Origin: a virus
Length of the DNA stretch: 64,000 bases
Reading direction: 5' to 3' (one strand)
IMG/VR virus record: IMGVR_UViG_3300035698_007208
Coordinates: 1 to 64,000 of that record
Position numbers and translations under genes: made by a program. Below are positions 24,054 to 37,200 of this stretch, piece by piece. Numbering within the stretch: the first letter of the stretch is position 1; each line of letters begins with the position of its first letter. The notes under the pieces were generated by a model. That model worked only from the letters and a program-made list of their open reading frames with translations, was not told the origin of the DNA and searched no databases.

Positions 24054-27000
24054 ATGGCTACTGTATCAAGACAAGACAATTTATTCGCGGCTGAAGACTG
24101 GAAGGTTGCATATACTGCATTTAGTCAAGTAAATTTCCAAGCATACGACTTTGATACTATTCGAGCAGCGTTAGTAGATTACCTCAAAACTAATTTTCCA
24201 GAAAATTTTAGTGATTACACTGATAGTTCAGAAATGATTGCAATTATAGAAATGTTAGCATACTTAAGTCAAAGTCTTGCATTTAGAATGGATTTGAACA
24301 GCAGAGAGAACTTTTTAGAAACTGCTGAAAGGCGTGATAGTGTATTCAAATTAGCAAGAATGCTTGGTTATAACCCAAAACGCAATGTACCAGCAAGTGG
24401 GCTAATGAAAGTTACATCGATCAGGACAACTGAGCCCATTACTGATAGTGTAGGTAATGAATTAAATAACATTAACGTTTTTTGGGATGATGCAAATAAT
24501 CCCGATAGTTATGAGCAGTTTATTACTATATTGAACAGTGCAATGAGTAGTACGAATAGGTTCAGCACCCCAGTTAAAACAGGCAAAGTAGCAGGTATTG
24601 CGACTGATATATATGAAATTAATACTCAACTAAACTCACCGTTAGTGTACAACTTTGCATTGAATGTTAGTGGCATAAATAGGCCATTCCAAGCAGTTAA
24701 TCCTGACTTTAAAGATGGCGGTGTATTTACAGAGCTCCATCCAGACCCATCAAATAACTATAATTTAATTTATAGGAATGATGGATTAGGCATTAGCAGT
24801 GTAAACACTGGATTCTTTGTTATGTTTAAGCAAGGAATATTGCAAACTGAAGATTTTAATTATACGATCCCAATTGAAAGTAGAATACAAGATATAACTA
24901 CAGCAAATGTTAATGAAACTGACATTTTTCTGCAATCAATTAATAAAAGTGGTTCAGTACTGACGAAATGGACAAAAATACCAAATACTGTTGGACAAAC
25001 ACTAAACTTTAATGATATTTCATTAGACACTCGTGACCTGTATTCAACTGAAAATTTAAATAATGATGGCGTTAGGATAAGATTTCCCGATGGTAATTTT
25101 GGAAATATACCAGTCGGACTTTTTCGTTTACATTACAGAACAAGTGCAGGTGAGTTTTTCTCGATCCACCCAGAAGACGCTCGTAATGTTACCATTAATA
25201 TACCTTATGAAAATGCACAAGGCACTAGTTTTACATTAACAGTAACTATGAGCTTACAAGAAACTGTAAGTAATAGCTTGCCACCAGAAACATTAGAAGC
25301 AATCAAAACTAGAGCACCACAGGTATTTTACACTCAAAATAGAATGGTAAGCGCACAAGATTATAATATTTTTCCTTTAAGTCAATCTACCAATATTACT
25401 AAGCTTAAAGCAATCAATCGCACGCATGCAGGGCATAGTCGCTTTATTGATATAAATGACCCAACTGGAACATTTCAAAATGTTGAAACATTTACTGAAG
25501 ATGGTGCATTGTATAGCGAAATTAAAAACGGAATTGAAAGTGTTTCCGTAACAGAAAACAACACAACATCTGAAATTATAACAGGTACATTACCTGTTAT
25601 TTTAAAAAACCAAAATTTAAATAATTTTGTATATAATGATTTCCGTAAAAAATGGATGCAAGCAAATAATAATAAATTTGATATATCAGGAAAGGGCGCA
25701 ATATGGAGAACATTGCCAGTTGTGTCTGGAACAAGTTTTTCCGGTTACTTTGATGAAGGAGTGAGCGACCCTGGAAACACAAGTGTATTGAATAACACAT
25801 TTAGCGGTTTCAGAATGTTTAATGAAAATACATTTATAAAATTTGTTAATCCAATAGACCAGACTCAATTTAAGTGGGCAAGAATCATAAGCGTAGCTAA
25901 TAATGGATCGTTGTCAAGTGGCTTGAGTACTGCAATTGGTCCATTTTTATTAAGTACTGACATACAAAACGGATGGAGGCCATCTGAATATATTGCGACT
26001 ATGCGAAAAACATTCACTCTCTCAGAAGAAGTGCTCATAAAGGACCAAATGGATAGTAAGCAAACATTTGGTTTACGTTATGATATAGAATTAGACGTAT
26101 GGAATGTAATTACAAATGAAAACTTAGATAAAACTAGTGACTGGTCTGCATTAAATTCAGGCTCAACAACTGCCCTGGCCGAAGATTCTAGTTGGTTGTT
26201 AAAATTTATATATACTCCAATTAGTGCATTTTCATACAAGTACTTAATAACACTACGTGGGCAGTTTTACGTAGTGCAAAGTAGAAATAATCTTAAATTT
26301 TATAACATTAATAATGTTAAAATAGCTGATTCTGAAAATCAGGCAAGCAAGGATAAAATTACATTTACTACATTAAACTTCAAACCAGGTGACCGAGAAA
26401 CATTTAAATGGATAGACACTGATTTGAATGACATTGGTGACAGATGGGAAAGTGATGAAACTTTTGAAAAATACCAGTCTGTTGATTATGATACTGGTTT
26501 GCCATTAAGGACAAGATCAACAAAATGGTTTGATCTTGATATTGACTATGTTACAAGCTCTGGTATATTCAAGAACGGTGACTTTACGTCTAATGTTTTT
26601 GTTAACCAGGCTACGATTCCACTTAATCCATACTTTGCAGATGGCACTGAAGGCGCAAGCGGTACCAGTAATATAACTATTTCAAATAACTCAGGAAAAA
26701 TAAATCAATGGCCTAGTAACATTGTAATTGACTTTAGTAATACAACATTTGGTTTTGATATTTTTGATTCAGCAAACGGCAATGTTGTATATAGAGATTT
26801 TAATCCCGCGACAGGCAATGTTGAAATATACCAAGCTAATATTACTGGTGTAACAAAGAGTTTTGGAGTAAACGGCGCACTGTATAATACAGAAAGCACA
26901 GGGAGATTGATTCTTGCTAATGCAAATCTTACAGCGCAAACGGGCAATCTAGTTATAACAAATATGGACGAAAACAACTATTCACATGTTTATGACTCAA

Positions 27001-28232
27001 CTGGTACATTAAGCCAAGATCGATTAGTTGTTAAGTACCAAACAAACAAAGCAAAATTAGAACAAGATGTAATTTGGGATGCAATCTCGCCAGTAAAATT
27101 TAATGACGGTTACACTGATAACAGAAAAATAATAGTTGCAGCAATTGACACAGATGGCGATTTAGTACCTAACCGACCACTACAATTTAATGAGTTAGTT
27201 AGTGCAGCTGATTTGGTATTCTTTGAATTCTATACCGACTTTGATGGTTACTCTTATGATCGCCCTTTAGCTGGCGGAATTATAGATTTTAGAAATGAAG
27301 ATGTGCTAAATATTAACATAGGAAATGATACGGTATTTCCTGGATCACGAACAACTAATGTTACTGATTTAACAAAGCAGCGAGTAATTGTTGTTAAAGA
27401 TGATACGTTCATTTTTGGGTCTGGCTCTCAAATTGGGTTAAACAATTCAGCAGGAAAACTGATTGGGTTAGTTGTTTATGATTTTAGTACTAAAATAATT
27501 TATCAAATGATATCAAGTAGTACAAACCCTTTGGTGGTTGAAGCAACAGTGACTCCTGATTATTTTGTAAGAAATGGTCGGGCAGCAGGACAAAATACGG
27601 CACTGCTAGAAGATGATGAAATTATATTTAAATGGTCACACGTGGCACCTAACGATGTTAGAATAGACCCAAGCATTAGTAATGTGGTTGAAATGTTAAT
27701 ATTATCAACTAGTTACCATAATGAAATATTAAAATATAAAAATGTACCCGGTACTAATTTTCCGGCACCGCCAACTAGTGCCGAATTAAAAAACGAGTTT
27801 ATAGCACTAGATGAATTCAAAAGTGCCAGTGATACATTGGTTTACAGAAGTGCAGCTTTTAAATTATTGTTTGGTACTGATGCAGCACCAGAAAATCAAG
27901 CAAGGTTTAGAATAGTTAAATTACAAAACACTGTATTAAGTGACAATGAAATTAAAAGTAGAGTAATTACTGCATTTAATGAATATTTTACAATTACCAA
28001 TTGGGAATTTGGAGAAATATTTTACTTTACGGAATTAAGTAGTTATGTACATCAACAATTAGGCAGTAATATCGGAAGTATCGTTATTATTCCAAAGAAC
28101 GCCCAAGGATCATTTGGAGATTTGTTTCAAATTAAAGCAGAACCAAACCAGTTATTCTTGAACACAGCGAAAGTAAGTGATATTGAAATTATTGATAAAA
28201 TTTCAGCACAAACATTGAGAGCCGATAGGTAA
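24054..28232 (+). CDS. 6: Baseplate wedge protein gp6
   Basis: A 1392-residue wedge protein. The N-terminal 100 residues (DSSEMIAIIEMLAYLSQSLAFRMDLN, split here, then RRDSVFKLARMLGYNPKRN) are the recognisable gp6/BaseplateJ-like start. The middle TRAPQVFYTQNRMVSAQDYNIFP segment and the C-terminal ITNWEFGEIFYFTEL segment are also family-like. gp6 forms the iris ring that dimerises around the hub. It is twice as long as T4 gp6 (660), with a large inserted beta-rich region of about 700 residues between the MVSAQDYN segment and the C-terminal domain, as in other marine T4-like phages. It is followed by gp7-like after 6 bases, so the two are co-translated. Confidence 0.9.
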   Translation: MATVSRQDNLFAAEDWKVAYTAFSQVNFQAYDFDTIRAALVDYLKTNFPENFSDYTDSSEMIAIIEMLAYLSQSLAFRMDLNSRENFLETAERRDSVFKLARMLGYNPKRNVPASGLMKVTSIRTTEPITDSVGNELNNINVFWDDANNPDSYEQFITILNSAMSSTNRFSTPVKTGKVAGIATDIYEINTQLNSPLVYNFALNVSGINRPFQAVNPDFKDGGVFTELHPDPSNNYNLIYRNDGLGISSVNTGFFVMFKQGILQTEDFNYTIPIESRIQDITTANVNETDIFLQSINKSGSVLTKWTKIPNTVGQTLNFNDISLDTRDLYSTENLNNDGVRIRFPDGNFGNIPVGLFRLHYRTSAGEFFSIHPEDARNVTINIPYENAQGTSFTLTVTMSLQETVSNSLPPETLEAIKTRAPQVFYTQNRMVSAQDYNIFPLSQSTNITKLKAINRTHAGHSRFIDINDPTGTFQNVETFTEDGALYSEIKNGIESVSVTENNTTSEIITGTLPVILKNQNLNNFVYNDFRKKWMQANNNKFDISGKGAIWRTLPVVSGTSFSGYFDEGVSDPGNTSVLNNTFSGFRMFNENTFIKFVNPIDQTQFKWARIISVANNGSLSSGLSTAIGPFLLSTDIQNGWRPSEYIATMRKTFTLSEEVLIKDQMDSKQTFGLRYDIELDVWNVITNENLDKTSDWSALNSGSTTALAEDSSWLLKFIYTPISAFSYKYLITLRGQFYVVQSRNNLKFYNINNVKIADSENQASKDKITFTTLNFKPGDRETFKWIDTDLNDIGDRWESDETFEKYQSVDYDTGLPLRTRSTKWFDLDIDYVTSSGIFKNGDFTSNVFVNQATIPLNPYFADGTEGASGTSNITISNNSGKINQWPSNIVIDFSNTTFGFDIFDSANGNVVYRDFNPATGNVEIYQANITGVTKSFGVNGALYNTESTGRLILANANLTAQTGNLVITNMDENNYSHVYDSTGTLSQDRLVVKYQTNKAKLEQDVIWDAISPVKFNDGYTDNRKIIVAAIDTDGDLVPNRPLQFNELVSAADLVFFEFYTDFDGYSYDRPLAGGIIDFRNEDVLNINIGNDTVFPGSRTTNVTDLTKQRVIVVKDDTFIFGSGSQIGLNNSAGKLIGLVVYDFSTKIIYQMISSSTNPLVVEATVTPDYFVRNGRAAGQNTALLEDDEIIFKWSHVAPNDVRIDPSISNVVEMLILSTSYHNEILKYKNVPGTNFPAPPTSAELKNEFIALDEFKSASDTLVYRSAAFKLLFGTDAAPENQARFRIVKLQNTVLSDNEIKSRVITAFNEYFTITNWEFGEIFYFTELSSYVHQQLGSNIGSIVIIPKNAQGSFGDLFQIKAEPNQLFLNTAKVSDIEIIDKISAQTLRADR

Positions 28233-28238
28233 GCAGTA

Positions 28239-31200
28239 ATGGCAGATAAAATTGTAAAACAATTACCAGTTGTACTTCAAACTACAGCTATAAAAAACTT
28301 CTTTGAGAGTACAGTAGAACAACTGTACAGCAAAGCAAATACTGAACAACTAAAAGGATTTATTGGTAAAAAAACCGGTGATGACTTTGGTTTATCGGGT
28401 GCATTTATACCCGAGGCTACTGCCGACAGGCGAGAATACAATTTAACACCAGCAGTTAACATAATTAATAGTGTTACTGGTGACAGTGAAAACTTGACAT
28501 TTTATGACGAGTTTATTGATATTTTAGAAACATATGGTGTTGATGTGCGCAACCAAAATATATTGTTTGGTAGTAATTATCAAACATTTATGCCACCTAT
28601 TGATATTGATAAATTTATAAATTACCAAGAATACTATTGGTTTCCAAGCGCACCTACTGCTATTACTGTAACGCATTCTGTTGCATCCCCTATCAACATA
28701 GATGTTGACATAATTGGTCAAACGCAGTTTACCTCTGAAACTGGTATTATTTTCCGCAATGGCATGACTGTTGTTTTTGCAGGAGATTATATAATTCCTG
28801 GCGCAAGCGCACTCTTTGCCAGTCATAATGTAGGTGTGGAATACACTGTTGGTGGAGTAGGAAATGCTATATTTTTAGTTGAAACAAGAATCAATACTAG
28901 TACACGATATGGTGGATCGTCTATTGACGAAAAAGATTATATTGTAATTGACAAAGGGTCGCTAAATGGAGCATCATGGTCTAGAGTAAACCACTGGTAT
29001 CACAAAAAGAATTTTGAAGATGCTGGTGACATTATTCCTAGTAAGGAACACAGAGCAAACCGCCCTATTGTTGAGTTTGATAGATATTTAGAATTGATGA
29101 ATCATGGAATAAATTACCGTGGCAGTGTTACTTTAAGTGCAGTAACTGAAACTTTAGCTACTGTGACTGGTCAAGCAAATTTAACAATTGATTCTCATGC
29201 TATTGTTGATGGCGATCGAATTATTTTTCCTAATGAAGTTTCAGCTAATAGAACCTATATTTATTTAGTTAGTAATGCAGCAACATCGATTACGTTAACA
29301 CCGGATCCATCTGAAACAGCATTAATTACAGGCGATACTGTTAGTATAGCAAAGGGTTTTACATATGTTGGTTTAGATTATCTTTATGATGGCAGTTCGT
29401 TGCTAATAGCACAAACTAAAACTAAAATTAATCAACCTCCACTCTTTGTGTTGTATGATGATACTGGTGTTCGATTGGATGACTTGGGCTTATACCCACA
29501 AAGTACATTTGTAGGAAACAGTATATTTGGCTACAAGATTGGTACTGGTGTAAACGATGACGAATTGAAATTTCCAGTTTCTTATGTATCATTTAAAACA
29601 GCTAGTGAATTTGCATTTGAAAATTTCATTGAAACTGATCAAGTAAAGTTTCAAGCATTTGGTAGTACAGAAATTTCAAAAGTGAATGGTACATATTATT
29701 ACAAACTTACAACAACTGTGCCTGAATTTAGTAGTTATTGGAAAACAAGTAACAATCGAAACGAGCAAAAAATTAATTCTACTTATGAACTTAACCAGTT
29801 TGATATTGATGATGCTTTATTAGTTTACAACGTAGGAGCGATACCTAATATCAAAGTAAGTGCAGTGAGCGGTTATGACATTATAACAAAAGTAAATAAT
29901 GTTGTTGTGGTCAATTATACTTATGAATCAGAAAAAATTAAATTTACTAGCTTTGACTTTAGTGTAGGCGATATTATTGAAATTACTGTAAATAGCGACA
30001 TTGGAATAACTACAGCAAGTTCAAGTAGGTATTCATTGCCACTAAGCTGGAGAGCAAATCCTAACAACGAAGAAATAGAAATTATTGCTGAGCCACAATA
30101 TCTAGGACATTTTACTAATTTTATTAAGACACAAGAAGGGTTTACCGGCGACGTGTTAGGATCTAATAATTTTGCCAGTACCTCTAAGGATGTTTCACAC
30201 GCTAAAGACATAGTACAAACAGATCAAGATTTAACATTAGCAGTGTTTATGCTAGATGACCAACCACACAACTTGGTAGATGCTATTAGATTTAATTCAC
30301 GAGAATATGAAAAATATAAAGCTCGTTTAATTAAGGAAATTACAAATTATTACAATTCATTTGACATGAGTACACAAACAAATGAATATATTTTAGATCA
30401 AGTTTTAAGAAGCTTGATTTCATACAGTGTCGGCAAGGCTGTCTTTAACAGTACATATGTAATACCCTTCGGCGATAATTATATTGAAGAAACTTTTGAT
30501 GTGGCTGATACTACTGATGTTGCGTACACGTTAACTAATTATTTAGATACGTCATTAATTACAAACAGTTTGTTAGTTTATAAAGGGACAAGTGCTGTTG
30601 ATCAACAATTATTGTTGCTAGATAGAGATTACACGGTAACTAATGTTAACCCTATCACTATTACATTAACTAGTGCGCTTAATTTAGAACTGGGAAATAG
30701 TATTATTACAAAGCTATATAGTGAAGAAAGAGACAGTGCGCAATGCCCAGCAACACCAAGCACAATGGGAATGTTCCCAATGTTCTTACCACAACGGGAA
30801 ATGGACGTATCGTTTAAGGTTCCAATAGAAGTAATAAAAGGCCACGATGGAAGCAAAATTGCATTGCTTGGTGATGTAAGAGATGATATTCTTTTAGAGT
30901 TTGAAACAAGAATATACAATGCATCAACCCAAGAGTTGCGTGAATCAATAAGTTTGCCCGAATTAAATACGCAAACAGTAACTCCTGGTATTTTTAGAAA
31001 TAACACATTAACGCCAGTTGGTTCTGCAGATTTGCTAAGGTATAATTTTGAATCATGGGTAAGCAACAATAAAGTAGACCCAGTAGTAAATGAATTTTAC
31101 AATGCAACAGATAAATGGACTTGGAACTATAGAGGAAACTCGGATATTCCAGGACACTGGAAGGGCTGGTATGATTATTATTATGACACAACCTCTCCAC

Positions 31201-34200
31201 ATCTTACACCTTGGCGATTGCTAGGATTTTTTGAAATGCCATTATGGTGGGTATCAGAATACGGTACTTATTATGGATCAAACAACATTGCAATGTGGAC
31301 TGATCTTGCAGATGGTATTATAAGAAACGGTAATAGAGAAAATTTAATTAATGGTAGCTACTTAATAGACAACGCATTTAGGCGTATTGGTCTGTTGGAT
31401 GTTTTACCAGTTGATGCAAATGCAAGCATAAAGCCTCCTGCTGAAATTACAACAACAGCAGTGTCTACATTAACAATTAGCTACAATAATGCGCGAGATA
31501 CTAGTAACACTATTTTTCAAACTAATAGCATTGTGCCAACAAATGAGTTAACTGTTGATTATGACATTAATAATGTTTATTTTGACAATAAAGAAATAAC
31601 AAAAATTTACGCTGTACCAATAATTACTTTAGCAAATTTAAGTATAGTTGCAAACACAGCAACAACTATGCCATCTAGCGCAATTGGTATAACAGTAACA
31701 GGCAAGCCAATCCTTAATCCAACATTATTAGAAACTTGGAACAACGAAGGCGATTGGCATTTTAACGCTGTAAGCGCCGGAACAATTTCAAATTTTGGTA
31801 TTTACAATATAATGCCAGAAGATGCTGGCTTAGAAGAATGGGACACTTTGACACACTCTCCAATTGTAGGATGGGCGTTCGATGGTCTACCTATATATGG
31901 CCCATATGGTTATCAAGATACATCAAATATTGCAAGTAACATTGTAGCAATACGCAGTTCGTTTGTTGTAAAACAAAATACACGATTCAATGGTCCTTTT
32001 GGTAAAGCTACTGGTGAATTTATACAAGATTACGAATGGAATGGTACAAGCTTAGAATCAAACACGACTGGTGACGCTGGCCAATACAATATGCGCTATG
32101 GCTTTACTATCGATAGCCAATCTGTTGCCATATATCACTATGTTGTCACACTAGATAGTGATGGGAATCCATCTTTTCCTTATACTGTTGGTGGCGGTGT
32201 GGCTACAAGACCAGTAGGATCAAGCGATGTATTAACATATGCAGGACAATACTACGCATCGCCTCTTAACGACACAAAAAACACATTAGGAACAATAGTT
32301 AATGTTGGTACATTTTCTGCATTAATTAGTGAAAAATTTGAAACTGTAACAGCAAACGCAAAAGAAACAAATGCTGCTTGGAGATTTGGTGATTGCGCTC
32401 CTGTTGAAAATGCATGGAAGTATTCAGTTGGTTATCCTTATGCTGTTACCGAAGGATTATTGTTATCACGTCCTGGTAAATTTGTTAGTGTATTTAGCGA
32501 CCCAAGTAATATTGTTAAGTCTAATCTAGAGCGATTTAAATTAATTAGTGCGCTAACCAGAAAGCCATGGGACTACAGGAGTATAACTGATTTCAGAATA
32601 CATGGCGATGTAAACACTGCGACTAATGCCCTAATAACCAATATTGGATACACCCAATTTGTACACAGCTGGTTAGCCTTCCAAGGACTTAACACAACTG
32701 TGGATTTTGCAGACAGGTTGAGAACAGTTAATATTAAGTTAGCTCATCGTTTAGCTGGGTTTAGTGATAAAGATACGCTAACTGTAAGAAGTGATCAATT
32801 TAGTGCAACAGGCACGTCTACAAGTTTAGTGATACCTGACGAAAATGTACAACTAACTGTACATAGTTCACCATATAAGACAAGAAATTTTTACTCAGGT
32901 GTTATTATTCAGAAAAACGCAGCAGGATACAAAGTAAAAGGATATGATAAAAACTTTGGTTACTTTAATACTCTTGCATTAAATTTAAACGGTAGAACTT
33001 CTCAAATGTCAGTTGGTGGACAGCCTGCTGCATATGTGAACTGGGAACCAAATACACGATACCAAGCATTAACTATAATATTACACCTAGGATTATTTTA
33101 CCAAGCACCTCGATTTGTAACTAGTAGTTTAACATTTATTAGCACATTATGGACAAGATTGCCTTCGTTACCACAGATTGGCGCAGAGCGGGCGGCTTTA
33201 TTTTTAGATTCAACATCACAAATTACACGAGTTGATTATGAAACACAATTTGACACAGTGCAAGAAGTGGTAAACTTTTTATCTGGTCTTGGTCTTTTCC
33301 AAAGTCAGCAAGGATATGATTTTGGTATTTTTGATAACAGTATAAACGATGTAAGGAATTGGACGTATGCTATTAAGCAATTTCTTTTTTGGGTAAGTGG
33401 TGGATGGGATAACAATAATGTTTTAGAATTGAGTCCTTTAGGCGGCCGTGTTAAATTTGATAGTATATCTGGCATGGTAGCTAAGATTGATAGAGTTTCA
33501 AATAACCAATTTACATTACTTGATCAAAATAGTCGATCAATAGCGCCAACAGAATGTACAATTATCAGAGAGGGCAATAGTATAGAAATTATACCGCCAT
33601 CTGGTAGTCAAATTTATGCTGCATTATTATACACTAAAGAAATTGAACATGCCTTAATAATTGACAATACTACAAATTTTAATGATACAATTTTGAATAC
33701 ACTGTATAACCAAAAGCAAACACGGTTACGTCTTAAAGGAAAACGAACTGCCAATTGGAGTGGGTTGTTAAGTACTGAAGGATTTATTATTGATAATGAT
33801 GAACTTAAGCCAAACTTAGACAATATGGCAGAAAGTTTAGGGCGATATCATGAACTTGGGTTTATCCCAGTCGAAAAGCAACTCTATAACACAGCTAGAA
33901 GTTTATTTGGGTACCAAGAACGAGCGTATTTAAATGATTTAGAAATTGAAGATGATGACCAGTTTGAATTTTATACTGGCATGCTACAAAGTAAAGGAAC
34001 TATACCAAGTTTAACAAAAATTGCAGCCAGCAACAGTATTATACAAGGATCAATGGTAGTATTTGATGAATGGGCTTTGCGCGTTGGCGATTTTGGTGAT
34101 TTAGAGAATGAACAGAGTATTGAATTGTCACTTGAAAAAGCAGACATAGTTCAAGATCCGCAATTAATTACGTTAGTGTTTCCAGAAGACACTATTGGTG

Positions 34201-37200
34201 TCATAGACGCAATTCGAGTACTTGACACAAAGCACAAATATAACAGTGTGCCCTTATTAGTAATTGCTCAACCAACCTTAGCGCCAGCAATACAAGCAAG
34301 TGCAGAAGCATTATTGGACAATACTGGCGTAATTTCAGGATTTAAAATTATAGAAGAAGGCAGCGGTTATGTTGAGCCAGTTGTAATTCAAGTAGTAGCT
34401 GGTGATTTAGTTGTATCAAATGTTGATGTGGCATTTTCAACTCCAGTTGCACAAAGCTTATTATATTTACCGTCTAACGTAGCTAGCTTAGGCCTAAGCA
34501 ACATTCTATTATCAGACAACCTAAGTGCTAACGGTATAATAAGTATTGATGTTAGTACAGCCACAGATATTGCTAATGTAGTATCAAGTATCAACACGTC
34601 AGCAGCCACCAACGCAAATGTGTCGGCCCTAGTAGTTGAAAATACATATTTAGTTGGCAATATAGAATTGTCGCAAGTTATATTGCAAATTACAGGTAAT
34701 GATTTTACATTAATTGAAGATGGGGTTACACTTGCTAGTTTAGCAATCACGCCTGGTCGATACGAACCAAAACAACGACATAGTATTAGTACAGTAGACA
34801 ATCACCCAATACTTGGTACTGGCGCGACTGAAGAAGGTAATATTACTGTTAAAATTAACAACATTGATCTTCCACATGCTGGCGGTGGAAATTGGGAGTA
34901 TGATGCAGGGTCACGACAAAACAAGAGTTATATTATAGGCGACTCATCAGTTTCAGGTATTGATTTTGACACAAATGGAATTTACAGTGGCAATGTTACA
35001 ATTCCATTAGTTACTCCAATTGATGCAAATAACACAGCAACCGAAGCTAATGTTTATCGCCATGCGAATGTATTTATAAACGGAACTGAAATTTTAAATT
35101 CTGGAGTAACAAGAGCATATGCTATAACTACAACTGATTTGATTCTTTATAATGTTGATCAATTACCAGAAGGACAATTATTAGTTGGCGCAAATATAAG
35201 TATACACGAACATGCAACAGTTAACTTAGGAAATGCAGTAATAACTGACATACCGGGTGCAAAGTTAAGTATACGAACTGTAACAAACGATGATATTGCA
35301 ATACTTACAAAAAGTAAAAGATTATTTGAAATAAGCGAAGATGCAAAAGGCGATGAAGCAATAGTAATTGACATTGATGACTCGTCACGATTCCTTAAGA
35401 AGCCGCTAGGAGTACGAGATAATAAACTATGGCCTAGTATGTCAAGTGTTAACCATACTGGAATAACTGATGCTAGATATTTTAATATTCCTAATGCTGG
35501 GTATGTAAATAAAGCAAATGTTGATTTTAGATCATTTGATGTAAGCAGCATTGGTCAAATGTTTAGTGACCAAATTTCAATTCATCCAGAACAAAACGAT
35601 TTAATACATGTCGCAGTAAGTGAAAATTTAGACTGGAATGTTTACAAGTTAGCCGCAGCAAATACTGGCATTAGTTATGTAGAACAAGAAAACGATGACG
35701 CGACATCGTATTTATTTACTTCTAATAGTTTGTTTGATTATACTGATAGTAATCAACTACAGGAAACAGATTTAAGTAGATATTTAGATTATCATCTTGT
35801 GTTAAAGAACTCACAACTAAATGAAAAATTTGTAGTATGGGTAAATGAGCAAGTAGTTGATAGCAAACAAGTAAGGTTTAGTAATATTAGTGCAACTGTT
35901 ATGACGGAAGCTAGTGTTACAGAAATTGGACCAGAGTCTAATTCTATACTTGCAATAAGCAATATTAATCCTGGAGTAAGTTCGTTTAGCACTGCAACAG
36001 CAACAGCCAATATAGACGGCAATGGCACTGTACTTATTACAACTGACACATTTGGTGTAGAAGATGGCGATAGTGTTGCGTTCGGCGGCGCACTTGGTAA
36101 TGCTAATCCGTTATGGGCAAACTCATATATAGTATCAAATGTAACAATTGGTACCTTTACAGTATTAGATGCAGCATTAACAAGTAACATTGATATTGCA
36201 AACCTTGTGTATTCTTATTATGGGAAAACACAAATTGAAAGTGTTGATCATGGATTAAGTTCAGGTGAAATGATTAAGATCGTAGCAGGTGTATATAGTG
36301 GTGCATATCTTGTTGAAAGTGCATCAGCAAATACGTTTGTTATTGATGCCCGTTACTTAAGTGGAGCGGCAACAACAGGTAATATATTGTTAGATAACGT
36401 TGTTATAACAGCAATTGGGCATGGAATTGTAGATGCATATTCTGGTAAGCGAATAGCAGTACATAATGCAGACCCAAGGTACTATAACCAAGTTTACACG
36501 GTAGACAGTGTGACAGCTAATACTATATCAGTTAGTGGCATTTTTGCATTTGCTGATGTTGCAAATGTTATGGCAAATGCAGTGGTAACAACATTAGACC
36601 ATGATGTTATTAGATTAAATAACAGTTCAATTAAAATTGACAATTTTAATAGTGTTGACGGCATTGTTGATAGCATTAACCAAGCAGCAGACTTAAGACG
36701 AGGATTTATTACCAGAGAAGGTAGTTTTAGTATGTCAATGCCAATGATGCGATCAAATAGATTGCCAGGCGGTATAACAAGTTCGCAAATAGCAGGTTCC
36801 ATTCCTTACGTAACAAACTTAAATGGGTTTGACCAGTCTGGACTAGTTGTAACTGGTAATAGGACTATTAATCCAGATCTCACACGCAAAATTGGATTCA
36901 ACAATGACGCGGTAGTGAGAGGACAATCTCCTGCACCTAGGACAATAACGAGCGCCGCAAACCAAACACATTCGACTGTATTAAATGTAGGACCATACAG
37001 TCAAACGCTCAATAACCAATTAAACCCGTATGAGGTAAACATTGGGCCAATTAATATACCTAAAATTTCAATAATGGGTCCATTAGAAAATTTTAATCGA
37101 TCAGTAAATAACCCATCACCTAATACCGGTCTTGGGCAATTACCAAATAATAGTGGCGCACCAATTATTAATCCAGCAGCACTGATTGCATTACCAAGCG

